A stretch of 64,000 bases of DNA from Euryodendron excelsum. Its lineage: Eukaryota; Streptophyta; Magnoliopsida; Ericales; Pentaphylacaceae. The stretch covers positions 5,679,501 through 5,743,500 of the forward strand of contig CM065381.1 of NCBI GenBank assembly GCA_033060915.1, written 5' to 3'. Made by a program: the position numbers and the translations under genes. The number at the start of each line of letters is the position of its first letter. Within the stretch, counting starts at the first letter, position 1. The notes beneath the pieces are model-generated. The model saw only the letters and a program-made list of their open reading frames with translations, was not told the DNA's origin and did not search any database. Of this stretch, positions 13,594 to 23,582 are shown piece after piece.

Positions 13594-13605
13594 TGGTATC
13601 AGAGC
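13594..13605 (+). other. Primer-binding site, tRNA initiator-Met type
   Basis: TGGTATCAGAGC is the standard plant LTR-retrotransposon primer-binding site, complementary to the 3' end of initiator methionyl-tRNA. It lies 4 bp after the inferred end of the left LTR (13589) of the gypsy derivative, as expected. Confidence 0.85.
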
Positions 13606-13616
13606 TTGTATTCTTG

Positions 13617-13709
13617 ATGGCTTGTATTCATCATCTAGAACGAGACTTACAAGACGTTGATATAGAAGATTTGCGGAGACAAGTGCAACAACTTCAGCAG
13701 TGTTTGTGA
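13617..13709 (+). pseudogene. Gag N-terminal remnant of the gypsy derivative
   Basis: A 30-codon frame starts 11 bp after the primer-binding site and ends in TGA. It contains DLRRQVQQLQQ, a motif commonly found at the start of Gag in plant Ty3/gypsy elements. A few residues resembling the continuation (HYEPL) follow the stop. Nothing of the Gag core or zinc knuckle is present, so the coding region was cut down to its first few dozen residues. Function as a protein is unlikely. Confidence 0.5.
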
Positions 13710-13778
13710 CACTACGAACCTCTGTAACTTGATGATTCGTGTCTGGATTCAGAGTACAAATTTTCTCATGTTGTAAGG

Positions 13779-14288
13779 ATGAAGGTTACCGTCTTGTATC
13801 ACATTCATGATTGGATGTCCGATGAAAAGGTTTTTCCTCAACCTCATAACCTTATGGCTGCCCATGAACAAGAGTTGACATGGCCATTTTCATCTTCTGA
13901 AAAGTCACTCAACAATTTTGTTGATTGGGATGAACCTCCTACACATCATGAAGAATTTGATAATTCATTTAAGGCCAATCATATGGATGAATTGATCAAG
14001 TCCATTGAATTTAAGAACTACACGGATGAGGTGAGTTCTATTTTTAGTGGTGCGTCTCATGACCATTCTATCTCATTTGTCTTAAACAACAAAGAGAAGA
14101 ACAACCACTTTGATTGGGATCAACTGCCCATTTTTTATGCATGCTCTAACGGGGGGTATTTTATATTCGGTTGCATTTCAAGGGTTGAGTTTGTAGTTCC
14201 TCACAACTACTTCTCAATTGATTATACATCAAATATTCTCAAGTTAAAGGTGTTGTGGCAAGTATCAAAGTGTGCAATAGAAGAATGA
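13779..14288 (+). CDS. Unrecognised 169-codon ORF inside the gypsy derivative
   Basis: This is the longest open frame between the primer-binding site and the right LTR. I recognise no domain. The protein is acidic in its first two thirds and contains two DWD/NHFDWDQ-like segments (around residues 48-51 and 109-115), which may be an internal duplication. A more hydrophobic C-terminal third has a GGYFIFGC segment near residue 125. It has no zinc knuckle, protease or RT motif. The position suggests material joined when pol was deleted, or unrelated sequence picked up by the element. It could equally be a chance frame, but 510 bp open in sequence this AT-rich is unusual. Confidence 0.35.
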   Translation: MKVTVLYHIHDWMSDEKVFPQPHNLMAAHEQELTWPFSSSEKSLNNFVDWDEPPTHHEEFDNSFKANHMDELIKSIEFKNYTDEVSSIFSGASHDHSISFVLNNKEKNNHFDWDQLPIFYACSNGGYFIFGCISRVEFVVPHNYFSIDYTSNILKLKVLWQVSKCAIEE

Positions 14289-14375
14289 AGCAAGGTTGAA
14301 CCTCAAATGTATGATACATTAAAAGTTAGAGAAATCATACTTCATTTCAAAATTCGAGGATGAATTTTCTCCAAA

Positions 14376-15117
14376 CAAGGGAGTTTAACGCCAGAAGCGT
14401 CCCTTTAAACAAATGAAAAAAATCAAGCCTATGGTTTTTCAACCACCTTTATTGCCTGCTGGTTGACAAATGAATTCACTTGCATAGAATGTATTTTTCA
14501 AAGTCAAGAAAAGCTGCAGGTTCTATTTTTCAACTAACTTGACAGTAAAATATGAATCTACTATAAGTGAATCAGCATGCAAATCTTATATGGTTGGAAA
14601 GATCTATGAGTCTACTTTTAAAAAAAAACAGAGCATGATTTGTTATCTTGTGAAGAGAGATATGGCTATTTTTCTACAGAGTGTCAGACCTGTTTGCACA
14701 CAGTCAAAAATTCAGCAATCATCTTGATTTTCTGCATCCCACCTCTTTTGAATTTCTTTATTCTTAGGAGTGTTTTGTCAAAAGTCTCATACATATTTTC
14801 CTTGTTTTTCTTTTCTTCTCCATAAATGGTGGAGGTCAAAGGTTGATTGTCTTTCTTTATAATCAATCAAGTGCGCGTATATGTCAAAGTACATGTGTGT
14901 TTGTCAAAAAAATATATGTATTTATGGGCTATTGCAAGTGGTAATGAAAACAGAAAGTTTTCAGATTATATTTGAGAGTTAGCCTTTGGCATTCTAAGTA
15001 GAAGAAGTTCTTCTTGTTTGTTCTTATCCCTCGGTGGATTTTCCTAGGGTGGCGAGCTTATATCATTTCTTGAGTTTCGCTTAGGTTACCTCCTTGTTCT
15101 TCCATTTTCCAGTGTCA
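14376..15117 (+). mobile_element. Right LTR of the gypsy derivative
   Basis: Bases 14376-14920 match 10131-10697 and bases 14936-15117 match 13371-13589. This copy is uninterrupted and so defines the LTR at about 735 bp. The short purine tract CAAGGGAG immediately before TTTAACG is the likely polypurine tract, with the LTR proper beginning at about 14384. The end is taken at GTGTCA. Frames at 14539, 14640 and 14684 are shadows inside the LTR. Confidence 0.65.
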
Positions 15118-15213
15118 TAGGTAGATGATTGTCAAAATGGTAAGGGCTGTCATTAAAAGAAATTCAACCCTAAACAATACTGGGTTGCCTAGTTGAGTCA
15201 ATGGCTGGGCTAG

Positions 15214-16680
15214 TGATTACTCTTAGAAATAGTAATCTTTAGGCTTAAATTGTTAGTTGATTAGTTAAATTTCAGTGTTAAATTAGTATTTTAACTTTTA
15301 AAATGAATTGAAACTCTTTTTGTGCACTTCTTACAGGAATTGGGGCTTAAACCAAGGAAAATGGGCAAATTTGAGGATAACCGATCGATTGGCCGATCGA
15401 TCGATGATCTTGCGATCAATCGGTGATTCTCTGTTCGACCTTCTACAGCAAACTTCAGAGAGGGCGCTTTTTCGATCGATCGGTGACGTCGAAATTTCCT
15501 CAACAGACTACACAGAAGCAAACTTCAGAGGGGTCGGTTTTGCGATCGATCGAGCGTTCGATCGCCTGGACCGTTCGATCGGCCGATCGATCGGCCGTTC
15601 GATCGGTCGCCTACCGATCGATCGATGTGTACAAACTCTGTTTTTCTGTAGAGTATAAAAGCTGTGTATACGGGATAAAAGGCATTCTAGGTTAATTTCT
15701 GCAGAAACTAGATAGAGAATAAGCTTCAAAAAGGGGACTTTTGTTATTTTGTAAGGTTTTTAGTTAGATTTACTTTAATGCTTTGTATTTGATGTCATTT
15801 ATTGCTTTTGGATCATTGTAAATGAATGCTTGATATATATAAAGTGAATGATTTTCTACTCTTTCTAGCCATTTTTCATCATTTTCTTGCCACTTTCCCT
15901 TACTTTCTTAGCAACCAAACACTAGTTCTATATAGTTTAATGGCAGATTTGTCTTTTTTTATGCTCTTTGACATGGATTCTAGTAGCTAAATACCCCTTG
16001 GATGTGGTTGTGAAGATCCACCAAAGATCTTCAAAGGGTAAAAATGAGTTGTGTGAACTTCAATGGCATATCCTTAAAATTTCATGGTTTCATTTGATTT
16101 AGTATGAGATTCATTAGAAAAACTTAGATTCATAACCTCTTGGCAATATTTATACACAAATCAATGTTTGGTATAGGTATTGCACATGTCTAAGGTCTGA
16201 TTCTAGAATGCCAATCATAGATTCCCTCTTTATACTCAATCAAATAAAAACCCACACTTTTATAGTCAACATTTTCCGAATCAAGAATCCAAGGTGTGAT
16301 TCTTGATTTGAGTTATAAACCTCTCATTGGAAACCCTTGTTGTGAATTGGTAGATCGAAACAACCATGTCCAAGCCTTTCTTCTAAATTGCATAAAACTA
16401 GATTTTATCGTCTTCATTAGTCATTAAATTATTGCATGAAGCATTGAACCACCATCATCTCAAAACTAACATATTTTCAGTCTCTTTTATGTTAGGAAAA
16501 GCCAAGAATTTTCATTTGCAATCCATCAAGATAAATGCCCGTGCTAGTTGAGTTTTGTTGCTATATTTGCAGAATTCCCTTAGGAGAGAACGACACCGGA
16601 TCCTCTGGTTTTTACTATAAGCGCGACCTTCGTACTCTCGCGGAGTGACTCCAGTTTGAAGCACATCTGGAGGCGTACCA
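15214..16680 (+). mobile_element. 5' LTR of the Athila-type element
   Basis: It begins TGATTACTCTTAG and ends GGCGTACCA, directly before the primer-binding region. It contains the CGATCGATCG palindromic array (15381-15626), a TATA box (15654-15660) and a conserved downstream half with CCGAATCAAGAATCC. Compared with the 3' LTR it lacks part of the array. The arginine/serine/isoleucine-rich frames at 15308-15729 are translations of the array and not genes. Confidence 0.93.
15381..15660 (+). promoter_or_regulatory. LTR promoter: palindromic array and TATA box
   Basis: Repeated CGATCGATCG and GATCGGCCGATC motifs, all self-complementary, run from 15381 to 15626 and are followed 28 bp later by TATAAAA (15654-15660). 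This is the expected position of the U3 promoter and should drive the genomic RNA. The 3' LTR has the same arrangement (array 26656-26944, TATAAAAG 26973-26980). Transcription start is inferred to lie roughly 30 bp after the TATA box. Confidence 0.7.
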
Positions 16681-16685
16681 AGTTT

Positions 16686-16703
16686 TGGCACCGTTGCCGG
16701 GGA
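16686..16703 (+). other. Primer-binding site, tRNA-Asp type
   Basis: TGGCACCGTTGCCGGGGA lies 5 bp after the 5' LTR. Athila-lineage elements use the 3' end of a plant tRNA-Asp as primer, and the expected site reads TGGCGCCGTTGCCGGGGA. One G-to-A change is visible, consistent with decay of a methylated CG. Confidence 0.9.
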
Positions 16704-17122
16704 CTTCATAGGCAAAAGCTACACCAGACGAAAGCTAAGGATTACGGAAGAAAATTGAAAAAAAAAAAAAAACACACAAAAAGGGTGGATTTCATCACCA
16801 CCCCCGAGGGAAGCATCTACAGGCTTCGGGCCCCGGTACACTCTCATTTCCCTTAAGGTGTTTTATTTTTTTAAGATTATTTTTTTCTTATTTCTTCGTT
16901 TCTCTAGTTTCTTTTGTTTGATATAGTATAATTGCATTGCATTTTTGTTATCCCTCTTCGGGAGTATTTAGTGGAGCTAGGCTAGTGTGTTCAAGTTTTA
17001 AATTGGTGGTACGCTTATTGTATGTGGAGATTGGAGGTACGGAGTTGAATTGAGAAAAAGCCGTTGTCCGGCCTAGGGAATTGTGTATAATGTGTTGAAC
17101 GACCCTATCGGTCCAACCTTAT

Positions 17123-18546
17123 GTGTGCATTCATTCTTGCATGTCATATTTCACGGGGAACGAACATCATCGCCTTGTGAGGATTGAGAGCATTGAGAGC
17201 ACAAACACATCTTCACCAACACCTAGCTTACCATTAGTGGTCGACTTAGGTTTCATTCCAATGGCAAATCCCAATGAACCCGACTTACCTAACATTCAAC
17301 CCTTGCATCCAAATGTCTAAATCAACCCGGAAGGTCATGAGGAGTTTAAAAGAGAGAGCCACTATGGCGACGTGGCGACCCCCCCTATACGAACTCTCCG
17401 GGACTACCTAAACCCACCAAGGCAAGCACCAACATCGTGCATTGATTTTCCGCCCCATAACAACACTCTAAACATTAGGTCGGGAATGATGCAAATGTTG
17501 CCTCAATTCCACGGGATGGATTCGGAACAACCTTACATTTTTCTTAAGGAATTTGAGGATGCTTGTTCAATTGCTATGGACAACTCATGTCCAAGGGAAG
17601 TATTTTTGTTTAAACTCTTCCCATTTTATTTGAAGGACAAAGCTAAGCTTTGGTTCAATTCCTTGCGACCCATGTCCATTCATTCTTGGGCTACTCTCCA
17701 AGGGAAATTTTTGAGCAAATTTTTTTCCGAAAATCGAACCGAGGCCATTCGAAGGCAAATTTCACAGTTTTCTCCTTTGTTAGGGGAAACTTTCTTTCAA
17801 TGTTGGGAGAGGTACAAAGACCTCTTAAATTCTTGCCCCCATCACGGTTTCGCCGATTGGCATGTCATCAACACATTTTATTCTTCCTTGACACCCCAAC
17901 TCAAGCAATTTGTCGAGTCTATGTGTGCGGGGACGTTTTTTGATAAGCAACCCCGTGAGGCATATGATTATTTTGATAACTTGACAAATAAGGTTAGAGA
18001 TTGGGCACTTACCGGGACCCAAAATCCCGAGGATCGCTCAATCCAACAAGGGGTGGGAAGATATCAACTCAAGGAAGTTGATGATGTCAATGCTAGGGTG
18101 GCTACCTTGTCAAGAAAATTAGAGACTCTTGAGGTGAAAAAAGTTCAATCGGTAGAGAGTGAGGAGATGAGAGAAGTATGCTGTCTTGTGTGTGAAACCT
18201 CGGATCATACCACCTCTTCATGCCCAATCATTCTGGGTGTGAAGGAGGCTTTGCATGGCCAAGTTAACGCAATTGGCCAATATTCAAGAGGAGGGGGCAA
18301 CCCCTATTCAAACACATACAACCCGGGATAGAGAGATCATCCCAACTTTGGGTGGAGGAACAATGAAGGGACTTCAAACTCCCACAATTTCCAAGGAGGG
18401 TATCAAAACCCTCAATCATACCAAGCACCTCCACCCCCACAAGCACTCCAACCACAACATCCACCTCCACCTTACCAACAAGCACCCGTGACCCAATTCC
18501 AAAATCAACCAAGGTCATACCACCCCTCCATAGGAAACCCATAGAG
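17123..18546 (+). pseudogene. gag: gag of the Athila-type element
   Basis: One frame runs from ATG at 17123 with an in-frame TAA at 17318-17320 and TAG stops at 18329-18331 and about 18544. A later ATG in the same frame, MANPNEPDL, is a more typical start. The uninterrupted core (17372-18331) contains the retrotransposon Gag domain, with a LKDKAKLWF/WATLQGKFLSKFF segment and a TFFQCWERYKDLL helix. These are followed by a CX2CX4HX4C zinc knuckle (CLVCETSDHTTSSC) near 18180-18225. A proline/glutamine-rich tail follows. Gag would package the element's RNA into cytoplasmic particles. The stop at 18329 replaces a tryptophan codon conserved in related Gags, a G-to-A change. Confidence 0.88.
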
Positions 18547-18801
18547 GACAATGTTTACCAACTTGCCAATGACATGAGGGGGGTTAGTTCAAGGGTTGAT
18601 AAACAAGAGAAAGTGCTAGACCAACACTTTAGGTTACTTGAGGATATCCAAAAGCAAATGTCTACATTGACACAAGCTTTGACCCAAAATGTCCCAGGAA
18701 GATTCCCGGCTCAACCTCAACCTAACCCGGCGGTTAGGCAAGTGCACATAACTGAGGGTAAGAATGACCCTAGTACGAGTCATGACACTTGCAAGCCATA
18801 A
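18547..18801 (+). pseudogene. gag C-terminal segment, frameshifted
   Basis: The frame containing NVYQLANDMRG continues the Gag tail after a frameshift near 18545. It has a heptad-like, glutamine-rich segment (RLLEDIQKQMSTLTQALTQ) likely to form a coiled coil. A second frameshift near 18790 moves the reading to the frame that begins AITTLRSGKTID, the usual junction between Gag and protease in Athila-type polyproteins. Confidence 0.75.
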
Positions 18802-20435
18802 CCACCCTTAGAAGTGGCAAGACCATTGACAAAACTATCCCATCTCGGGATGAGACTTCTAGAAAGAGTGTTGGTCAAGAAGAGAAAGAGAAAAAGGAAA
18901 AAGAGCCGAGAGAAGGGGGGGAGAACTTAGCCAATCCCATCAAGATTTTGAGTGAAAGTGAGAGGGATAAGAGAAGGGACATAGTCAAACATGCTCCCTT
19001 CCCGCAAAGGTTGACCAAACCAAAAAATGAACTTCTAAATGCGAAAATTTATGAAGTGTTCAAACAAGTAAAGGTCAACATCCCTATCCTTAACGCAATC
19101 AAGCAAATACCTTCTTATGCTAAGTTCTTAAAGGACTTATGCACTTTTAAGCGAAGGTTGCATGTCAAGGAAACCGCCATGATGAATGAAAATCAAAGTG
19201 CGATTTTGCAATGTAAAACTGTGCCGAAATTCAAAGACCCCGGATGTCCTACTATTTCTTGTACCATTGGGAATACCAAGATTGATCGTGCTTTGTTAGA
19301 CTTAGGGTCTAGTGTCAACCTTTTACCCTTTTCAATGTATAAGGAACTTGGCCTAGGAAAATTGAGCCCTACTCGTGTTACCTTGCAATTGGCGGATCAT
19401 TCTATAAAGGTTCCAAGAGGTATCATCGAGGATGTTCTCATCCAAGTTGATAACTTTTGCTTCCCGGTCGATTTCATTGTCCTAGACACCCAACCTGTTG
19501 AGAGTTGTATAGCTCACAACCAAATTCCTGTGATTTTGGGACGCCCTTTCCTAGCTACTTCCAATGCCATCATTCATTGTAGGAATGGGTAAGTGAAATT
19601 ATCTTTTGGCAACACCACCTTCGAGCTTAACATATTTTCGGTTACCAAATAAAAGGGGGAATGTGAGGACATCCGGGAGGTAGACATCATAGAGAGCATA
19701 GTTCAAGAACACTTCGAGCAGGAGATTTTTGAGGACCCCTTGGAGAGGGCATTAGTGAGAGGTGAACCGCATGCTTCACTTGATAGTGAGGGCATGGTGT
19801 CAAATGAATTTTCTCATTTAGAGAGTGAGAGAGAGGAGTGTTTACATGTGGGTCAATGGACCCCTTCTTTTGAACCCCTCCACCCTAGTGCCAAGAAACC
19901 AATTCCTTCGGAGGAGAAGCCTCCCATTCCCGAGAGGAAGCCTTTGCCTTCCAACTTAAAGTATGCATTTTTAAGGGATGGGGAGTTGTACCCGGTTGTG
20001 ATTTCCTCTAGCTTGTCTAAGAGCCAAGAGGAAGGGTTGATAACATTGCTTAAGAAACATATAAAAGCCCTAGGATGGACTATCATCGACCTTCATGGGA
20101 TTAGTCCTCTCGTGTGTACTCACCGCATTTTTTTAGAAGAGGAGGCTAAATCCATTCGTCAAATGCAAAGGCGATTGAATCCCAATATGAAGGAAGTGGT
20201 TAAAGGTGAGGTTTTAAAATGGCTAGATGCGGGTATCATTTACCCCATCTCCGATTCGAAATGGGTTAGTCCGACTCAAGTAGTGCCTAAGAAATCGGGT
20301 GTCACGGTGATAAAAAATGACAACAATGAGTTAGTGCCAACCCGTGTGCAAACTGGGTGGCGAATGTGCATTGATTATCGCCGCCTCAATAATGTGACCC
20401 GAAAGGACCATTTCCCTTTACCTTTCCTTGATTAA
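18789..20435 (+). pseudogene. pol: Protease and N-terminal reverse transcriptase
   Basis: A single frame is broken by TAA at 19590-19592, TAA at about 19650 and the final TAA at 20433-20435. The retropepsin-like aspartic protease has its active-site motif ALLDLGSSVNLLPF at about 19290-19330 and ILGRPFLATSNA near 19540. The DLGSS form, rather than DTGA, is normal for this lineage. The RT domain starts after the EEEAKSIRQMQRRLNP segment at about 20140 and includes the GWRMCIDYRRLNNVTRKDHF block. The terminal stop lies where related proteins have FIDQ, so a glutamine codon has become TAA. Confidence 0.88.
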
Positions 20436-21372
20436 GTCTTAGAAAGGGTGTCCGGTAAGGCTTTCTATTATTTCCTAGATGGATATTCGGGGTACAATCA
20501 AATTGATGTATCCCTTGAGGATCAAGCCAGGCGAACTTGCACTTGTCCCTTTGGCACATATGCTTATAAACGTATGCCCTTTCGGGCTATGTAATGCACC
20601 GGCGACATTTCAAAGGTGCATGATGAGCATATTTAGCAACATGATTGAGTAAATTGTCGAAGTCTTCATGGATGATTTTTCCGTCTATGGGGATACTTAT
20701 GAAGGTTGTCTTGATAATTTAGGAAAAGTTTTGATGAGATGTGAGGAGAGTAACCTTGTGTTCAATTGGAAAAAATGTCATTTTATGGTTACTAGTGGTA
20801 TAATTTTGGGGCATATTGTGTCGGCCAAAGGGCTTGAAGTAGATAAGGCAAAAATTGAACTTATTCAAAAATTGTCTGCCTCGACGTGTGTGAAGGAGGT
20901 TAGATCATTTCTTGGGCATGCTGGTTTCTATCGGCGTTTCATTGAGGGTTTTAGTGCAATCTCTAGGCCCATGTGTAATCTTTTGTCCCAAGATATTCCC
21001 TTTGAGTGGACATCTTCTTGTCAACAAGCTTTTGACAAGTTGAAGGGACTTTTGACCACAGCCCCAATCATTCGAGCACCCAATTGGTCTCTTCCATTTG
21101 AGCTAATGTGTGATGCTAGCGACTATGCCGTGGGAGCTGTCCTAGGACAAAGAGTTGATAAGAAGCCATATGTCATTTATTATGCTTCTAGAACTCTCAA
21201 TGAAGCTCAAATCAACTATACCACAACCGAGAAGAAACTCCTTGCGGTGGTTTTTGCACTAGACAAATTTAGGTCTTACTTGATTGGGTCATTGGTCATC
21301 ATCTACACCGACCATGCGGCCCTAAAGTATCTCCTCACAAAACCCAATGCAAAACCGCGCCTCATTCAATAG
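20436..21372 (+). pseudogene. pol: Reverse transcriptase C-terminal half and RNase H
   Basis: After the stop at 20435 the old frame continues through FLDGYSGYNQI to KRMPF. A one-base insertion near 20581 then shifts reading into the frame of 20668-21372, and an additional TAA lies at 20650-20652. The catalytic FMDD motif (aspartates encoded at 20671-20676) is intact. The connection and RNase H region contains ELMCDASDYAVGAVLG with the metal-binding aspartate, and TTEKKLLAVVFA and YTDHAALKYLL motifs. The TAG at 21370-21372 stands where a tryptophan follows RLI in relatives. The enzyme would copy the RNA genome into DNA in the particle. Confidence 0.9.
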
Positions 21373-22848
21373 ATACTTTTGCTCCAAGAATTCCATATTG
21401 AAATGCATGATAAAAAAAGGGTTGAAAATGTAGTTGCGGACCACTTGTCTCGGCTTCCCTTAAATGGGCGAGCCATGGACCCAACCCCTATCAAGGAGCA
21501 CTTCCCGAATGAGCATCTCATGCATGTAAGTGCCGTTGAGTAAGTTTCAACCCCATGGTTTGCGGACATTGCGAACTTCCTTATCACCAGTGAGATTCCT
21601 TCCACATGGTCATCCATTGACAAGCGTAAATTCTTCCAGAATGTGCGCTATTTTTCGTGGGATGATCCTCACTTATTTAAGTATTGTCCGGACCAAATCA
21701 TTCACCAGTGTGTCCCAAATCATGAATTTCAACAAGTAATAAAGTTTTGTCACTCTCATGTTTGTGGAGGACACTTCTCCTCCAAGAAAACCATGGCCAA
21801 AATTTTGCAATGTGGGCTTTATTGGCCCATCATGTTCAAGGATGTACATACTTTTTGTCTAGCTTGCGATAGGTGCCAACGGTTAGAAACACTTTCTAAG
21901 AGGCACACGATGCCTCTTCACCCCATCACTATTTTGGAAATATTTGATTGTTAGGGGATTGATTTCATGGGACCGTTTCCTAACTCGTGTGGGTACCTTT
22001 TTATTCTTGTTGCGGTAGATTATGTCTCTAAGTGGGTGGAAGCAATTGCCACCCGAAGTAATGACCACCAAGTGGTCTTGTGATTTTTGAAAGAGAACAT
22101 TTTTTGTAGGTATGACATGCCTCGTGCCATGATAAGTGATGGCGGTTTGCATTTTTGTAACAAGCCCTTTGCGTCTTTAATGCGTAAGTATGGAGTGGTC
22201 CATAAGGTTGGATTACCATACCATCCTCAAATGCAAGGGCAAGTAGAGTTGGCTAATCGGAAAATCAAGCACATTCTTGAGAAAACCGTCAATTCAAATA
22301 GGAAAGATTGGTCTCTTAGATTGACCGATGGGTTGTGGGCATACCGCACGGGTTATAAAACCATTCTTGGCGCATCTCCCTATAGACTTGTGTACGAGAA
22401 AGCCTGTCATCTTCCCGTCGAAATTGAGCATAAAGCATATTGGGCGATTCGTCAATGTAATGAGGATATTGATGTTGCGAGTACCCACCGCAAACTCCAA
22501 CTCAATGAGTTAGATGAACTCCGCAATGATACCTTTGAAAATGCAAAAATTGCTAAGGCCCGGATGAAACACTTTCATGACCAACTTATCATTCGAAAAA
22601 CTTTCAAAGTTGGCTAAAAAGTGTTATTGTATGATTCACGCTTGCATCTATTTCCAGGCAAATTGCGGAGTAAGTGGGTCGGGCCATACCTTGTGAAAGA
22701 AATTTTTTCCCATGGAGCCATTGAGGTGCAAAATCTCACGAATGGCTCGGCATTTAAGGTGAATGGTCAGCAGCTAAAGCCGTATTTTGAGTCGTTCCAA
22801 GAGGAGTTGGATTGTATGGATCTCATTGATCCACCGTCCTTTGAGTGA
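21373..22848 (+). pseudogene. pol: Integrase of the Athila-type element
   Basis: One continuous frame is interrupted by TAA at 21541, TAG near 21952, TGA near 22081 and TAA near 22616. It shows the HHCC zinc-binding region (CHSHVCGGHF...CDRC, about 21750-21885). The catalytic core has its first aspartate in GIDFMGPF (about 21958), its second in MISDGG (about 22135) and its glutamate in QGQVELANR (about 22245). The C-terminal part has FPGKLRSKWVGPY, as is usual for plant gypsy integrases, and ends at 22848. All three catalytic acids are still encoded. The first, third and fourth stops fit tryptophan or glutamine codons changed by C-to-T or G-to-A transitions. Confidence 0.9.
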
Positions 22849-23032
22849 CCTTAGATTATCCTGTTTTATAGTTTAGGAGTAGTTTTTTTGTTTTCCTTCT
22901 TATAGGTTTCTTTCTCTTTTTTTTTTTGGTAGTTAGTTGTGTACATTCGTATTCTCGAAGGTCCCGCCCACCCCGTTGTTCTTTTTCTCATCCATTTTCC
23001 TCATGCCTTGAAGTCATGGCATGATTCCAGTT

Positions 23033-23034
<2 letters not shown>

Positions 23035-23070
<36 letters not shown>
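23035..23070 (+). repeat. Run of 36 G between pol and the third ORF
   Basis: The run follows CATGATTCCAGTTTT and precedes CACCATTTGC. Related Athila elements, as far as I remember, have a short TTTTGGGGG tract here. The position and the T-then-G structure resemble a second polypurine tract. The length could be real expansion by replication slippage or an assembly artefact. Confidence 0.9.
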
Positions 23071-23073
<3 letters not shown>

Positions 23074-23135
23074 CATTTGCATGTTTCTGTGGAAAATTCT
23101 GAGAATTTCTGCAGAACTTCAAAGAGGCTGTATTT

Positions 23136-23370
23136 GCGATCGATCGGTGGGCCAAACCGATCGATCGCCCGATCGATCGTGTACGTTGTGATTGATCGGG
23201 CGATCGATCGGTGAAGACTAGCGATTGATCGGGCTTATTACCACACCGATCGAAAGAAAGCGGTATCGATCGATCAGCCATTCGATTGGTGGCACTCCAT
23301 TTCGATCGGTCCGCTAGGCGATCGATCGATTTAAGAGCCGATCGATCGGTGACAGAGCTGTCTATAAAAA
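23136..23370 (+). promoter_or_regulatory. Internal promoter-like module: palindromic array and TATA box
   Basis: CGATCGATCGG-type palindromes occur repeatedly between 23136 and 23350, and TATAAAAA lies at 23363-23370, only 13 bp after the array. The sequence just before the array (GCAGAACTTCAAAGAGG...TTTGCGATCGATCGG) resembles the LTR sequence before its own array (AGCAAACTTCAGAGGGG...TTTTGCGATCGATCG). The module therefore looks like a copy of the LTR promoter region placed 213 bp upstream of the ATG of the third ORF. A start 25-35 bp downstream of the TATA box would give a short leader for a subgenomic mRNA. This is inferred from layout only. Confidence 0.5.
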
Positions 23371-23582
23371 CTCACTGTTTCACTGTTCATTCTCATTTCG
23401 CTCGTGAGTATTTGAGAGTTTCGAGAGTTTGTTTATCTATCGGAGCAGCGAGGCCCTGCCAGCTCACTTTGGTGGACTTTGTCTTGCCTGTTCAAGGTTT
23501 TCTGCGCTTCGAGAGGTATTCCTTCCGCTAATCTTTGTCCATTCTTTTCATTTCCAGCTGTACTTAGCTTAGTTAGAGAGCT

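Larger units (their letters stand above)
10131..15117 (+). mobile_element. Pol-less Ty3/gypsy derivative with nested insertions
   Basis: A direct repeat of about 560 bp starts CAAGGGAGTTTAAC at 10131 and again at 14376. A second pair covers 13371-13589 and 14936-15117, ending GTCAT in both places. Together these read as the 5' and 3' parts of one LTR. The left LTR is interrupted between about 10711 and 13372 by an inverted duplication, a solo LTR (10853-12406) and LINE-like sequence ending in poly-A. A TGGTATCAGAGC primer-binding site (13594-13605) follows the left LTR. A CGAGGATGAATTTTCTCC stretch, typical of the end of pol in such elements, precedes the right LTR. The interior is only about 0.8 kb and lacks protease, RT and integrase, so the element is non-autonomous. 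Its target duplication was not found. Confidence 0.65.

Noticed and set aside
15206..15210. LTR start at 15211 (TAGTGATT aligned to TGTTGATT at 26486)
   Set aside because: This start gives no matching target duplication. Starting at TGATTACTC gives perfect GCTAG on both sides.
15381..15626. CRISPR-like or satellite array
   Set aside because: The short palindromic units are irregularly spaced with no constant spacer length, occur inside LTRs, and the genome is a plant nucleus.
15308..15729. Overlapping Arg/Ser/Ile-rich open frames (also 22939-23281 and 26597-27014)
   Set aside because: They are translations of the CGATCGATCG array in several frames and both strands. No composition or domain supports a protein.
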